Below are positions 18,962 to 29,189 of a DNA stretch of 64,000 nucleotides, piece by piece. Position 1 is the first letter of the stretch; each line of letters begins with the position of its first letter. Source of the DNA: Thermanaerovibrio velox DSM 12556. GTDB taxonomy: Bacteria; Synergistota; Synergistia; Synergistales; Synergistaceae. The translations under genes and the position numbers were made by a program. The notes beneath the pieces are model-generated. The model did no database searches. It had not been told where the DNA came from and worked only from the letters and a program-made list of their open reading frames with translations. The stretch lies in NCBI RefSeq assembly GCF_000237825.1, contig NZ_CM001377.1, forward strand, positions 806,001-870,000, written 5' to 3'.

Positions 18962-20291
18962 CATCCTCAAGTTCATCGAAGTGAAGAGAGACGGAGGGGA
19001 GCATAGCAGGTCTGACATAGAGGGTTTTGTAAATGGCCTCATGGATGGTTCCGTGAAGGACTATCAGGCAGCGGCTTGGCTTATGGGGGCCTTCATACGG
19101 GGCCTTACCATGAGTGAGATGTCTTATCTAACCACCGCTCTTGCCAACTCTGGTGATGTGTTTAAGCTGCCGGCTAATGGTTTTTCTGTGGACAAGCACA
19201 GCACCGGAGGAGTAGGGGATAAGGTTACCTTGGTTTTGGTCCCCTTGGTGGCATCCCTTGGGATACCGGTTGCAAAGTTGAGTGGCCGGGGCCTTGGGTT
19301 TACCGGAGGCACGGTGGACAAGCTGGAGTCCATACCAGGTATGAACATGCATCTCTCCATAGAGGATTTCAAGACCCAGGTGGCTCAGATAGGCTGTGCG
19401 GTAAGCGGCCATTCGCTGCAGCTTGCCCCCGCGGAGGGGAAGCTCTACCACCTCAGGGATGTTACGTCTACGGTTCCTTCTATGGGTTTGATTGCCACCA
19501 GCATCGTTAGCAAGAAGATAGCTGGAGGTGCGGATGGCTTCGTCTTCGACGTCAAGTGGGGACGGGGTGCCCTGATGGAAACTTACGACGGCGCCGTGGC
19601 CCTTGGGAGGTTGCTGGTTGACCTTTCAAGCTCCCTTGGACATCCGAGCAGGGCGGTCCTCACCAGCATGGAACAACCCTTGGGGGATTGGGTTGGGAAT
19701 GCCGCAGAGGTTCGTGAGGCCCTGGAGGTGCTAATGGGGGAGGGGCCCAGTTCTACCAGGGAGGTTTCCCTTTTGTTGGCCAGGGAGATGGTGCTTTTGG
19801 CCCGCAGGGCATCAAGCCCGGATGAGGCCCTTGATATGTGCCGACGTGCTTTAGATGGCGGCTCTGCCCTTGAAAGGTTTGCCATGATGGTGGAGCGCCA
19901 AGGAGGAGACCCCAGGGTCACCGATCCTTCCACCTGGGATCGGTTGTTGCCTTTGGCGCCGGAGCGAGCCGTTGTAATTGCGGAAGAGGATGGTTTTATG
20001 GCCGGGATTGACACCAGGGCCATTGGTGAGGCACTGAGGACCCTTGGTGGTGGTCGGATTAGAAAAGAAGATCCAATTGACCATGGGGTGGCCATAAAGG
20101 TCCACTGTTCAGTGGGGCAGCCGGTTAGTAGGGGAGATGTGCTCCTGGAGATTCTGGGAAGGACTAAGGGGGCTGCGGAAGAGGCTGCTGCAACTCTGGG
20201 TGGTTCTTTGGTGATCTCCAAGGAGCCGGTGGATTCTATACCGTTGGTGGGTGAGATCCTTTATCCCCTTGAAAGAGTGGCGAAAAGCTAG
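18951..20291 (+). CDS. pdp: Pyrimidine-nucleoside / thymidine phosphorylase
   Basis: Reversible phosphorolysis of thymidine, deoxyuridine or uridine. 446 residues, normal for the family. GTG start at 18951 inside the end of punA. Motifs: KHSTGGVGDKVTLVLVP phosphate-binding segment, AKLSGRGLGFTGGTVDKLESIPG, LYHLRDVTSTVPSMGLIATSIVSKKIAGG and FDVKWGRGALM. The C-terminal PYNP domain follows from about residue 345. The specificity class (thymidine only or broad) cannot be set from sequence. The gene ends 21 bases before selC. Confidence 0.95.
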   Translation: MGFNILKFIEVKRDGGEHSRSDIEGFVNGLMDGSVKDYQAAAWLMGAFIRGLTMSEMSYLTTALANSGDVFKLPANGFSVDKHSTGGVGDKVTLVLVPLVASLGIPVAKLSGRGLGFTGGTVDKLESIPGMNMHLSIEDFKTQVAQIGCAVSGHSLQLAPAEGKLYHLRDVTSTVPSMGLIATSIVSKKIAGGADGFVFDVKWGRGALMETYDGAVALGRLLVDLSSSLGHPSRAVLTSMEQPLGDWVGNAAEVREALEVLMGEGPSSTREVSLLLAREMVLLARRASSPDEALDMCRRALDGGSALERFAMMVERQGGDPRVTDPSTWDRLLPLAPERAVVIAEEDGFMAGIDTRAIGEALRTLGGGRIRKEDPIDHGVAIKVHCSVGQPVSRGDVLLEILGRTKGAAEEAAATLGGSLVISKEPVDSIPLVGEILYPLERVAKS

Positions 20292-20312
20292 TAGGATTTA
20301 CTGGTCCCGAGC

Positions 20313-21110
<798 letters not shown>

Positions 21111-21114
<4 letters not shown>

Positions 21115-21548
21115 AGGTACATGGTGGGGGAAAGAGAAGTTCCAGCAATCAAGGTGTCTCACTTGGAGGCAGAGGAGCTGGGCAGCCCAGGGCCGGGGAT
21201 AGGGTTGAGGGGGCAAGCTTCTTGGAGGCCATGGAAGAGGTGGAGCGGGCGAGGTTAATAGAGGAGATCCGCTCCCTGGGGGACAGCCTTTCGAAGCATC
21301 CGTCGGTGTCGGTGCTCCAGCGTTATAGACATTTGATAGGCCTGGCCATAGGGATGGTTCGCAGCACCATGGCGCTAAAGAGGGACTACAAATGGAGGAG
21401 ATCCGAGAGGACTCTGTACGTACTGATAGAGAGGACGGAGAACGCCCTCGCCGAGCTAGAGGCGGTGTTAGCGGGAGAGGGTGACCGCTCCAGGGTCTTG
21501 GATTTGGTGGAGGAGATAAAGGGTTGTTTGATATCAATTCTTTCCTGA
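21111..21548 (+). CDS. yaaR: YaaR-like DUF327 protein
   Basis: Function not known. About 145 residues: a Gly/Ser/Arg-rich start, then an all-helical domain (SFLEAMEEVERARLIEEIRSLGDSLSKHPSVSVLQRYRHLI, and YKWRRSERTLYVLIER) typical of the YaaR/DUF327 family. ATG 21111 overlaps the tmk stop (ATGA). In Bacillus the same family lies between tmk and holB, and the same order is kept here, without YaaQ. No membrane segment or signal peptide. The location between a nucleotide kinase and a polymerase subunit suggests a DNA-related role but this is only context. Confidence 0.82.
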
Positions 21549-22240
21549 TTTCCAACCCCCCATGGGATGATTTCCTTAGGATGGCCCACTCTGGCCGGTG
21601 TCAGAGCCTATGTTTTGTGGTGCCAGAGACCCTGCAGGAAAGTTTGAGCGTCCAAGTGGCGATGGCACTTTGGGGAGGAGATGGGGAGGGGATGGATGAT
21701 CTTATCCCCCTGGGAAGTCCTGGTAGTCCCCCTGGGATAGAGGTTTGTAAGACCCTTGCCATGGAACTGTCCCTCTCTCCGGTGGGGAGGCCGTTTAGGA
21801 TTGGGGTGGTGTTTTCCGCAGATAAAATTTCCCCTGCGGCGGCTAACAGCCTTTTGAAGGTCACGGAGGAGCCCCCTGGGGGATCCAAAGTGGTCTTTCT
21901 TTTGGAGAGGGATAACCTTTTGCCCACGTTGAGAAGCCGGGTTGGCATGTTTAACCTGCTTGCTCCGGAGATGCATGAACCATCCCATCATCCATCTGAC
22001 CCGGAAGCCTGGATGAGAGTTATGAGGGCCTGCGGCAGCGGTGGGAAGACCCAGTGGGATTTGCCCAGGCTAAGACAGGAGATCCAGGGATGGGTAACGC
22101 AGATGATCAGGGATGGTATGCTAGAGGAAGCTGATCGGGTCTCTCGTTTGGTTGAGATCCTCTTGAACCATCCCATGTCCCCATCTATGGGGGCGGATAT
22201 GGTGTTCTTGACCCTTGAGGAGGGATTAGACTTTGCCTAA
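21524..22240 (+). CDS. holB: DNA polymerase III delta-prime subunit, short form
   Basis: Clamp-loader subunit. 238 residues, about 90 shorter than Bacillus HolB. It keeps the sensor-like core KISPAAANSLLKVTEEPPGGSKVVFLLE followed by LPTLRSRVGMFNL, the usual landmark of delta-prime (family TLRSRC). No Walker A P-loop is present at the N-terminus, as in other delta-prime proteins, and the C-terminal oligomerisation domain seems reduced. TTG start at 21524 behind GGAGGAG, overlapping yaaR by 25 bases. Assignment rests on the core motif plus the conserved tmk-yaaR-holB-ricT order. Confidence 0.82.
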   Translation: MFDINSFLISNPPWDDFLRMAHSGRCQSLCFVVPETLQESLSVQVAMALWGGDGEGMDDLIPLGSPGSPPGIEVCKTLAMELSLSPVGRPFRIGVVFSADKISPAAANSLLKVTEEPPGGSKVVFLLERDNLLPTLRSRVGMFNLLAPEMHEPSHHPSDPEAWMRVMRACGSGGKTQWDLPRLRQEIQGWVTQMIRDGMLEEADRVSRLVEILLNHPMSPSMGADMVFLTLEEGLDFA

Positions 22241-23525
22241 ATACCTTGCAGTCCTTGGTAAGCCCAGATACCTTGGGATATTTTCACTGGATGATCCAAC
22301 GTTTTCGCTTTTGAAGGGTGATAGGGTAATGGTTTCCTCCCCCAGGGGGGAGGAAACCGCGGTGGTCCTAGGGACAATATCAGAGGAGAAGGAAGAGGAG
22401 CTTAGGTCCATGCGGTCTAATCAGGATATGGGGGATGGGGTTAGATCGGAACCGTTGATTATGGATCTTGAGTTCGTTTCCACCTTGAGGGAAGAGGAAC
22501 TGGAAGAGATAGATCGACTATCTATGGAAAACGATGGGGCCCTTAAGTCTGCCAGGGTGATCTTAGAGGCCCATCAGCTTCCAATGAAGATCATTGACGC
22601 GGAGTACCTGCCTAACAAGAAGAAGCTGTTCTTCTATTTTACCTCCGAGCAAAGAGTTGATTTCCGTGCCCTGGTGAAGGATCTTGCGAAGGAGTTTAGA
22701 ACCCGGATAGAGCTTCGCCAGGTTGGAGTCAGGGACGAGGCCAAGATAATAAGGGGCCTTGCCCCGTGTGGAAGACCTTGTTGCTGCAGCTACTGGCTTC
22801 ATCAGTTCGCCCCTATATGCATAAAGATGGTTAAGGAACAGAACTTGGCGCTTAACCCCACCAAGATATCTGGTCTGTGTGGAAGGCTTATGTGCTGCAT
22901 GAGCTATGAGCATAAGACGTACCGGGAGCTGTGGGAGGATCTGCCTAATCCGGGCTCTAAGATAAAGACTCCTGCGGGTAACTATGTGGTGTTAGGAGTG
23001 GACCTTGGAAGTTCCTCTGTGCGGTGTTCCTTGCCGGGTGGCGGCGAGATCTTAGTGCCTGTAAGGTTTTTTGAGCAGTTTAAAGATGCGGTTACCAGGG
23101 GAGAGGTTTGGGAAGCTCCGGATTTGCCGGAGGAAGCGTCTATTGAGACCGGGACATCCGGCGTGCTTTTTGCTGAACCCGAGGTGGAGTTGTCAGTGGA
23201 TGACGCGGAGCAAATGAACGCTGCCGGTGAATTGATGGGACGGTCGGATGGTGCAGAGGGGCCTTCCAAGAAGCGGCGCAGAAGGAGGAAGCCCAAAGGT
23301 GGCAGGGATAAGTCCTCCCAGGAAGGAGACGCTTCTGCGGGTGTGGCGGATGCGGACTTATCTCGCTTATCCTCCGGGGAAGGCGACTTGTCCGATGTAG
23401 AGACGATGGGGAGGAGCAAGACTGGTTCTAAGAGAAGGAAGTGGAAGGATAGAAGGAATAAGAACCGGTCAGAAAGGGATAAGGAGGGGAACTCGGTTGA
23501 TAGGCTTTCTCAAGAAGGTATTTGA
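22233..23525 (+). CDS. ricT: RicT (YaaT) PSP1-domain protein with long basic tail
   Basis: PSP1 family; in Bacillus RicT works with RicA and RicF, as a complex carrying 4Fe-4S clusters, in Y-complex control of RNase Y and RNA maturation. 430 residues. The PSP1 core runs to about residue 270 and has the cysteine-rich motifs CGRPCCCSYWLHQF, ICIKMVKEQNLALNP and SGLCGRLMCCMSYEH. From about residue 300 to the end a family-untypical tail is acidic first and then strongly basic, with KKRRRRRKPKGG and KRRKWKDRRNKNR, suggestive of RNA binding. TTG start at 22233 overlaps the holB stop. It is followed by ftsY with overlap. Confidence 0.92.
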   Translation: MPKYLAVLGKPRYLGIFSLDDPTFSLLKGDRVMVSSPRGEETAVVLGTISEEKEEELRSMRSNQDMGDGVRSEPLIMDLEFVSTLREEELEEIDRLSMENDGALKSARVILEAHQLPMKIIDAEYLPNKKKLFFYFTSEQRVDFRALVKDLAKEFRTRIELRQVGVRDEAKIIRGLAPCGRPCCCSYWLHQFAPICIKMVKEQNLALNPTKISGLCGRLMCCMSYEHKTYRELWEDLPNPGSKIKTPAGNYVVLGVDLGSSSVRCSLPGGGEILVPVRFFEQFKDAVTRGEVWEAPDLPEEASIETGTSGVLFAEPEVELSVDDAEQMNAAGELMGRSDGAEGPSKKRRRRRKPKGGRDKSSQEGDASAGVADADLSRLSSGEGDLSDVETMGRSKTGSKRRKWKDRRNKNRSERDKEGNSVDRLSQEGI

Positions 23526-24426
23526 TAAGGTAAAAGACGTAAAGGCCAGGTGGGAGTACGGGCTTTGGAACATATTCTCCGATGAACCTATAACTGACCA
23601 GTTCTTCGAACGTCTTGAGGAACATCTCATAGCCGGGGATGTCGGGGTGGGGCTTTCCGAGTCCTTGGTGAAAGGTCTTAGGGAATTTGCGATAAGTGCC
23701 AAGATATCGAGGGCTTCGGATCTCAGGGCCCATTTTGCCAGTATGTTGAAGGACATGTTAAGCCAGGCTCAAGGGAGTGGTTCATCCCTTAAGTTCAGTG
23801 GACCGGTGGGGCTAGTTTTGCTTATAGGGGTTAACGGCAGTGGTAAGACCACCACTGCGGCCAAGCTGGCCCGGTTGCTCAAGGAAGAGGGACGTAACGT
23901 GGTCTTGGCAGCGGCAGATACCTTTAGGGCTGCTGCAATAGATCAGCTTAAGGTGTGGGGGAAACGTGCTGGGGTAAGGGTGATAGCTCAAGAGCCCGGG
24001 GGGGATTCCGCGGCGGTGGTTTACGATGCCATACAATCGATTAAAGCTGTCGGTGGCATAGTTATCGCGGATACCGCCGGCAGACTTCATACGAAGCATA
24101 ACCTTATGGAAGAGCTTTCTAAGATATACCGGGTGGCCCTTAAGGACTTATCCCCCGATGACATATGCCCTATTTTGGTTGTGGATGCCATAACGGGCCA
24201 GAACGCCTTGGCGCAGGCCAAGGCTTTTAACGGGGCCATGCCACTCAAGGGACTGATACTTACTAAGTTCGACCATACCGCCAAGGGGGGTACCATTTTG
24301 GCCATGACCTCCGAGCTTAACGTGCCGGTCTTATACGTTGGCGTTGGGGAGGGGATGGAGGATCTGGAACCGTTCTCCTGCGACTCTTTCGTGGAGGACT
24401 TGCTTGGGGGCGGTGTAGGGGCATGA
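23497..24426 (+). CDS. ftsY: Signal recognition particle receptor FtsY
   Basis: GTPase that docks ribosome-SRP complexes at the inner membrane. 309 residues: a short N domain (MIGFLKKVFDKVKD) and the NG GTPase with G1 GVNGSGKTTTAAKLA, ADTFRAAAIDQL, DTAGRLHTKHNLMEEL, TKFDHTAKGG and the closing GVGEGMEDLEPF. It lacks the long acidic A domain of Escherichia coli FtsY, as in many bacteria. TTG start at 23497, 7 bases after AAGGAGGGGA, overlapping ricT by 29 bases. The next gene overlaps its stop by 4 bases. Confidence 0.96.
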   Translation: MIGFLKKVFDKVKDVKARWEYGLWNIFSDEPITDQFFERLEEHLIAGDVGVGLSESLVKGLREFAISAKISRASDLRAHFASMLKDMLSQAQGSGSSLKFSGPVGLVLLIGVNGSGKTTTAAKLARLLKEEGRNVVLAAADTFRAAAIDQLKVWGKRAGVRVIAQEPGGDSAAVVYDAIQSIKAVGGIVIADTAGRLHTKHNLMEELSKIYRVALKDLSPDDICPILVVDAITGQNALAQAKAFNGAMPLKGLILTKFDHTAKGGTILAMTSELNVPVLYVGVGEGMEDLEPFSCDSFVEDLLGGGVGA

Positions 24427-25172
24427 CTTTAAGGGAGGTCTTGCGGGAGATATTTAGATCCGGTGCGGATTACCTGGGGCATCGTGGTCCCGGCGGGGTG
24501 GTTCTAGTGCACAAGGATGAGCTTATACCGTTCATCGAGACAAACGATTCCGCGGAGATAGAAGAGGTCATCGCAAGGTTTGAATCCCGCAGGGCTCTGT
24601 CCTTTGATCAATCTCTTGAGGGCAAGATATTTTTCGTAGCGGAGGAAGATCCTGCCAATGCCGCTGCCGATAAGAAGGGTTTGCCCCAGTGGTGGGACGT
24701 GCCAATCCCGCTTTTTTCAACCAGGCTTGGGGGATTTAATCCAGCTGGGGTTAGGGAGTATGGCTCTTTAGAGGGCCTTGTGAAGGCCTTGGAGGTAGCG
24801 GTCTCTGCGGGGGATGATGTGGTGTCCGTTTGGCACGAGGGTTGTGAAAGGGTTTTTATGATCCATCCGCTGGGTGACGGGATCTATCGGTTGGAGGACA
24901 TATCGCTGGAAAGCGCTTCCGCCAGGGAGATATGTAAGTGGGCGGCGGTTGGGCGGTCTATGGTTGACCGTTTTAGGGATAACGGCTTGGATGTCAGGGT
25001 TTTCGATCCTCAGGAGGTAGTACCTCCGGGTGGCGAGGTGGTGCCCTGCATGTGGGAGAAGGAACTGGTGGGATATCTTTTCATCCCATTGCCTCAGGAG
25101 GATGGAATGGAGAGGTCAAGGCCTTCGCGGGGTTCCAGGGCTAAAAGATCTAAGGGGACAGGGGAGACGTAG
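24423..25172 (+). CDS. Protein of unknown function, coupled to ftsY
   Basis: I do not recognise a family. 249 residues, soluble by appearance, no signal peptide or membrane segment. The ATG overlaps the ftsY stop (ATGA), so it is translated with ftsY. The N-terminal third is helical with LGHRGPGGVVLVHKDELIPF; the middle holds PQWWDVPIPLFS and LVKALEVAVSAGDDVVSVWHEG; the C-terminus has an EVVPCMWEKELVGYLFIPLP strand and a basic, Ser/Arg/Lys-rich tail. Codon use matches its neighbours, so recent transfer is unlikely. Its role might relate to membrane targeting through its neighbour, but nothing in the sequence proves it. About 90 bases without visible features separate it from purB. Confidence 0.75.
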   Translation: MTLREVLREIFRSGADYLGHRGPGGVVLVHKDELIPFIETNDSAEIEEVIARFESRRALSFDQSLEGKIFFVAEEDPANAAADKKGLPQWWDVPIPLFSTRLGGFNPAGVREYGSLEGLVKALEVAVSAGDDVVSVWHEGCERVFMIHPLGDGIYRLEDISLESASAREICKWAAVGRSMVDRFRDNGLDVRVFDPQEVVPPGGEVVPCMWEKELVGYLFIPLPQEDGMERSRPSRGSRAKRSKGTGET

Positions 25173-25265
25173 TTTGGTCTATCCCAGCGGTCTTGTTAAA
25201 GCGGGTTTCCCTATATTTCCCATGTAAAGCCATATTAAAGCTGCCATTCTGTAGGGGGGATTTTT

Positions 25266-26564
25266 TTGATACCTCGTTATGAGACGGAGGAGATGCGCGG
25301 GATATGGTCCGATGAGAATCGGTTCAAGGCATGGCTTGAAGTTGAACTTGCCGCCTGCAGGGCTTGGGCGGAAGAAGGGGTTATCCCAAGGGAAGACATG
25401 GAGGCAATTGAGGCCAGGGCGGGGTTTGACGTCGATAGGATAAGAGAGATTGAGGAGGTCACACAGCACGACGTAATAGCCTTTGTGAGTGCCGTGGCCG
25501 AGCGGGTGGGGGAGAGCGGACGCTATGTTCATCTAGGGCTTACGAGCAGCGATGTGGTTGATACGGCTTCATCGCTTTTGCTTTATAGATCTTCTAACGT
25601 TATCCTGCGGGAGTTGGAGGGGTTATTAAAGGCCTTGGGGGAGTTGGCGGTTTCACATAAGTTCACCCCTTGCGCTGGTAGGACCCATGGGGTTCATGCG
25701 GAGCCCATGACCTTTGGACTTAAGCTTCTGAATCACTATGCCCAGCTTAAGAGGGACCTTTCTAGAATAAAGTCCGCTGCGGAGGATATCAGGGTGGGGA
25801 AGATCTCCGGAGCGGTTGGAACCTATGGGAACTGCCCCCCCCACATAGAGGGTAGGGTTTGTGAGTCCCTTGGGCTCAGGCGTGATGAGGTATCAAATCA
25901 GATCATCCAACGGGACAGGCACTGTGCGCTGCTTTGTTCACTAGCCATAATGGGTGGGTCCCTGGAGAGGCTTGCCATGGAGATACGCCACCTTCAGAGG
26001 ACAGAGGTTCTAGAGGCCTTGGAGCCCTTTGGTAAGGGGCAGAAGGGATCAAGCGCCATGCCGCATAAGAAGAACCCCATATTGTGTGAGAGGATCTGCG
26101 GTATGGCCCGGTTGCTTAGATCCTATGCCCTGACGTCAATGGAGAACATAGCCCTTTGGCATGAGCGAGATATAAGCCACTCTTCAACCGAGAGGGTAAT
26201 ATGGCCGGATGCTTTCCACGTGGCTCATTTCATGATACGTTCAACGAAGAAGGTGATTTCCGGCCTTACTGTAGATCAGGATAGGATGAGGCGCAACATG
26301 GAACTTACGGGAGGCCTCCTCTTTAGTGGGAGGGTCCTGCTGTTCCTGGTGGAGCGTCTTGGAATGTCGAGGGAGGATGCTTACTCGGTGGTTCAGGATA
26401 ACGCCATGAGGTGTTGGAACACTGGAGAAAGGCTTTCGGACCTGCTCTCGGCGGACAGCAGGCTTAAGGGTGTGCCAAGGGAGGAATTGGAATCCCTCTT
26501 TGATGTGGGCTTTTTTACCAGGCACGTGGAAGACATTTTTTCAAGGTTTCCCGAGCTCAACTGA
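25266..26564 (+). CDS. purB: Adenylosuccinate lyase
   Basis: Catalyses two fumarate-releasing steps: SAICAR to AICAR and adenylosuccinate to AMP. 432 residues, normal for the thermophile-type short PurB. Visible: RYETEEMRGIWSD start, HDVIAFVSAVAE, LTSSDVVDTA, the substrate segment AGRTHGVHAEPMTFG, ISGAVGTYGN, and the signature GSSAMPHKKNPILCERICG, which includes the catalytic serine loop. TTG start at 25266 with GGGGGGA just upstream. Nearest neighbours are unrelated, so it is probably its own unit. Confidence 0.97.
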   Translation: MIPRYETEEMRGIWSDENRFKAWLEVELAACRAWAEEGVIPREDMEAIEARAGFDVDRIREIEEVTQHDVIAFVSAVAERVGESGRYVHLGLTSSDVVDTASSLLLYRSSNVILRELEGLLKALGELAVSHKFTPCAGRTHGVHAEPMTFGLKLLNHYAQLKRDLSRIKSAAEDIRVGKISGAVGTYGNCPPHIEGRVCESLGLRRDEVSNQIIQRDRHCALLCSLAIMGGSLERLAMEIRHLQRTEVLEALEPFGKGQKGSSAMPHKKNPILCERICGMARLLRSYALTSMENIALWHERDISHSSTERVIWPDAFHVAHFMIRSTKKVISGLTVDQDRMRRNMELTGGLLFSGRVLLFLVERLGMSREDAYSVVQDNAMRCWNTGERLSDLLSADSRLKGVPREELESLFDVGFFTRHVEDIFSRFPELN

Positions 26565-26631
26565 AGGATTTTTTGTGATTTAAAGCCGCAGTCTTATTGG
26601 TGGGGTTATTAAATATCACAATCTCAGGGGG

Positions 26632-27633
26632 GTGTCTTGGTTGTATGCTCCGGAGAGGAACATGGCGTTGGAGTTGGTAAGGGCCACCGAATCTGCCGCT
26701 ATGGCGGCTGGAAGGTGGATGGGGCGGGGAGACAAGAACGGGGCGGATAAGGCCGCGGTTGATGCCATGAGGTATATGCTTAACACCATCCACATGAATG
26801 GGGTGGTGGTCATCGGGGAGGGGGAGAAGGATGAGGCCCCAATGCTTTTTAACGGGGAGATCCTTGGGACCGGTGAACCCCCGGAGGTTGACATCGCGGT
26901 GGATCCCATTGATGGTACTAGGCTTTGTGCCGAGGGGCAGCCGAATGCGGTGAGCGTGGTGGCGGTGGCTGAGAAGGGGTCGCTATATGACCCGAAGCAC
27001 ATCTTCTACATGGACAAGATTGCCACGGGTCCCGAGGCGGCCCATGTGATAGATATAGAGGCACCGATTGAGGAGAACATCCGTAAGGTGGCGTCGGCTT
27101 TGAAGAAGTCCGTTGAGGACGTTACGGTTGTGGTGCTTGACCGTCCAAGGCATGAGGATTTGATAAAACGCATAAGGGTCATGCGGGCCAGGATAAGGCT
27201 CATAAGGGATGGAGATGTGGCGGGAGCCCTTATGACGTGCAAGGATGACAGCGGTATAGATCTGCTTCTTGGGATAGGTGGATCGCCTGAAGCGGTTATA
27301 AGTGCCTGTGCTATAAAGTGTGTAGGGGGTAACATGCAGTGTAAGCTTTGGCCTAGAAACGAGGAGGAAGCCTCTCGTTGCAGGGATTTAGGCATGGACC
27401 TTGACAGAGTTCTAACGCTTAATGACCTAGTAAGCAGCGACAACGTGTTCTTTGCTGCTACGGGAATAACGGATGGGGAGTTCCTAAAGGGCGTCAAGTA
27501 CCATGGGGATAGGATAAAGACCACGTCGATGGTCATGAGATCGAAGAGCGGTACCATCCGGTATGTAGAAGCCATACATCAGCTGGACAAGCTGGAAAAG
27601 ATAAGCGGGATAGAGTACGGCCCCGTCAGGTAG
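26632..27633 (+). CDS. glpX: Fructose-1,6-bisphosphatase class II
   Basis: Gluconeogenic phosphatase (possibly also sedoheptulose bisphosphatase). 333 residues. Motifs: [27 protein letters not shown], the metal-binding VDPIDGT and the [20 protein letters not shown] segment. The GTG at 26632 is one possible start; a TTG at 26641 sits better, 6 bases after GGGGGGTG. The amino acid-fermenting lifestyle I infer would need gluconeogenesis, which fits. It ends before a strong bidirectional terminator and converges with cysS. Confidence 0.95.
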   Translation: MSWLYAPERNMALELVRATESAAMAAGRWMGRGDKNGADKAAVDAMRYMLNTIHMNGVVVIGEGEKDEAPMLFNGEILGTGEPPEVDIAVDPIDGTRLCAEGQPNAVSVVAVAEKGSLYDPKHIFYMDKIATGPEAAHVIDIEAPIEENIRKVASALKKSVEDVTVVVLDRPRHEDLIKRIRVMRARIRLIRDGDVAGALMTCKDDSGIDLLLGIGGSPEAVISACAIKCVGGNMQCKLWPRNEEEASRCRDLGMDLDRVLTLNDLVSSDNVFFAATGITDGEFLKGVKYHGDRIKTTSMVMRSKSGTIRYVEAIHQLDKLEKISGIEYGPVR

Positions 27634-27668
27634 GGCCGTGCGTTCTGTAAATATATAGCGAGCCCTTT

Positions 27669-27711
27669 ACATAAACGGTTAGGGGGGATGTTCCCTCCTA
27701 ACCGTTTATGT
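27669..27711. terminator. Bidirectional terminator between glpX and cysS
   Basis: ACATAAACGGTTAGG and CCTAACCGTTTATGT are perfect 15-base inverted repeats, with further GGG/CCC pairing inside and ATGTT at the tip. T-rich DNA follows on the + strand (CTTAGTTTATT). The stem lies between two convergent genes, so it can stop transcripts from both sides. Confidence 0.85.
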
Positions 27712-27751
27712 CTTAGTTTATTGGGCCTTAGCCTTCAGGGGCACGAGGCTT

Positions 27752-29155
27752 TTATCGAATCTTCTTCCATCTGGTCCCCTGGGGTGTATCCTCGAGGACT
27801 ATGCCCATGCTGAGCAGCTTGTCCCTTATGGCGTCTGCCTCTTTAAAGTTGCGTTCTTTCCTCGCCTGGTTCCTACGATGTATTAGCTCCTCTATCTCAT
27901 GATCCAGGGCTTGTGCATTTTCTATCCCGATGATGCCCATTATCCGGTCCACGTCCTGCAAGAACCGGGCTGCTTCATTTAATGCCTCAAGGTCCAACGG
28001 TGACTGGGAGCCTATATGGGAGTTGGCGGACCTTATCAGAGCGAAAACAGCACCTATGGCTTCTGCGGTATTGAGGTCATCGTCCATGGCATTCAGGAAT
28101 TGTTCCCGGCTTTCCCTTACGGCGGATCTTAGTTCCTCCGATATTCCCCCGGAGTCCTGTCTCTTAAGGGCGAAAGATATCTCTGCCCACCCATTCCTCA
28201 GCCGCTCAAGGGCCCCTTGGGCCTGGCGCAGGTTGTCCTCTGAGAAGTTTATGGGAGACCTGTAATGGGCGGATAGCATGAATAATCTTACGGCCAGGGG
28301 GTGGAACTTGCTTATGACGTCCCTGGCGGTCATGAAGTTCCCAAGGGACTTTGACATCTTTTCCTTATCTATCATGAGATATCCGTTGTGAACCCAGTAC
28401 CTGACGAAGGGCTTTCCCGTGGCGGCCTCTGACTGGGCTATCTCGTTCTCATGATGCGGGAACACGAGATCGCAACCGCCTCCGTGGATATCGATGGTTT
28501 CTCCCAGGTGATGCCTGCACATGGCGCTGCACTCGATATGCCATCCCGGCCGTCCCAAACCCCAGGGGCTTTCCCAGGCGGGTTCCCCAGGCTTTTGCGC
28601 TTTCCATAGGGCGAAGTCCAGGGGATGTCGTTTCCTTGGATCTACGTCTATGCGGGCTCCGGCTTGAAGTTCTTCCAGGTCCTGACGTATCAACTTCCCA
28701 TAGGCGGGATAGCTTTTAACGTCGAAGTAAACGTCCCCATCCACCTGGTAGGCGTGTCCCTTGCGTATGAGGATTTCTATTAATTCTATGATGTGAGGTA
28801 TCTCTTCAGTGGCCTTGGGGTTTACCGTGGCACGTTTTATGCCCAGAGCGTCTGCATCCTGGTAGTAGGCCTCTATGAACTTGTCGGCCAGCTCCTTAAC
28901 CGTAATCCCCATCTCGTTGGCCCGGTTTATCATCTTGTCGTCTATGTCGGTGAAGTTCTGCACGTATTTAACCTGATAGCCTAGGTATTCCAGGTATCTG
29001 CGCATAACATCGAAAACTATAAATGGTCTTGCGTTGCCTATGTGAAAGTAATCGTAAACTGTGGGGCCGCACACGTAGAACCTAACCTTGCCCTCCTCTA
29101 CTGGCACGAAAGGCTCCTTTTTGTTAGTAAGATCATTAAATATATTAAAGGCCAC
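27752..29155 (-). CDS. cysS: Cysteine--tRNA ligase
   Basis: Class I synthetase that charges tRNA-Cys. 467 residues, normal length. Visible: zinc and HIGH region YVCGPTVYDYFHIGNARPF, FTDIDDKMINRANE, the GRPGWHIECSAM zinc ligand, HHENEIAQSEAATG, and the KMSKSLGNF loop. GTG start at 29155 behind GGGAGGTATA. It is the only - strand gene between the window start and 57.8 kb, divergent from uvrC with 115 bases between starts. No T-box is apparent in that gap, though the gap has a small inverted repeat. Confidence 0.97.
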   Translation of the reverse strand: MAFNIFNDLTNKKEPFVPVEEGKVRFYVCGPTVYDYFHIGNARPFIVFDVMRRYLEYLGYQVKYVQNFTDIDDKMINRANEMGITVKELADKFIEAYYQDADALGIKRATVNPKATEEIPHIIELIEILIRKGHAYQVDGDVYFDVKSYPAYGKLIRQDLEELQAGARIDVDPRKRHPLDFALWKAQKPGEPAWESPWGLGRPGWHIECSAMCRHHLGETIDIHGGGCDLVFPHHENEIAQSEAATGKPFVRYWVHNGYLMIDKEKMSKSLGNFMTARDVISKFHPLAVRLFMLSAHYRSPINFSEDNLRQAQGALERLRNGWAEISFALKRQDSGGISEELRSAVRESREQFLNAMDDDLNTAEAIGAVFALIRSANSHIGSQSPLDLEALNEAARFLQDVDRIMGIIGIENAQALDHEIEELIHRRNQARKERNFKEADAIRDKLLSMGIVLEDTPQGTRWKKIR

Positions 29156-29189
29156 GGCTATACCTCCCTCGCCTGTTTGGCTATTGTGT

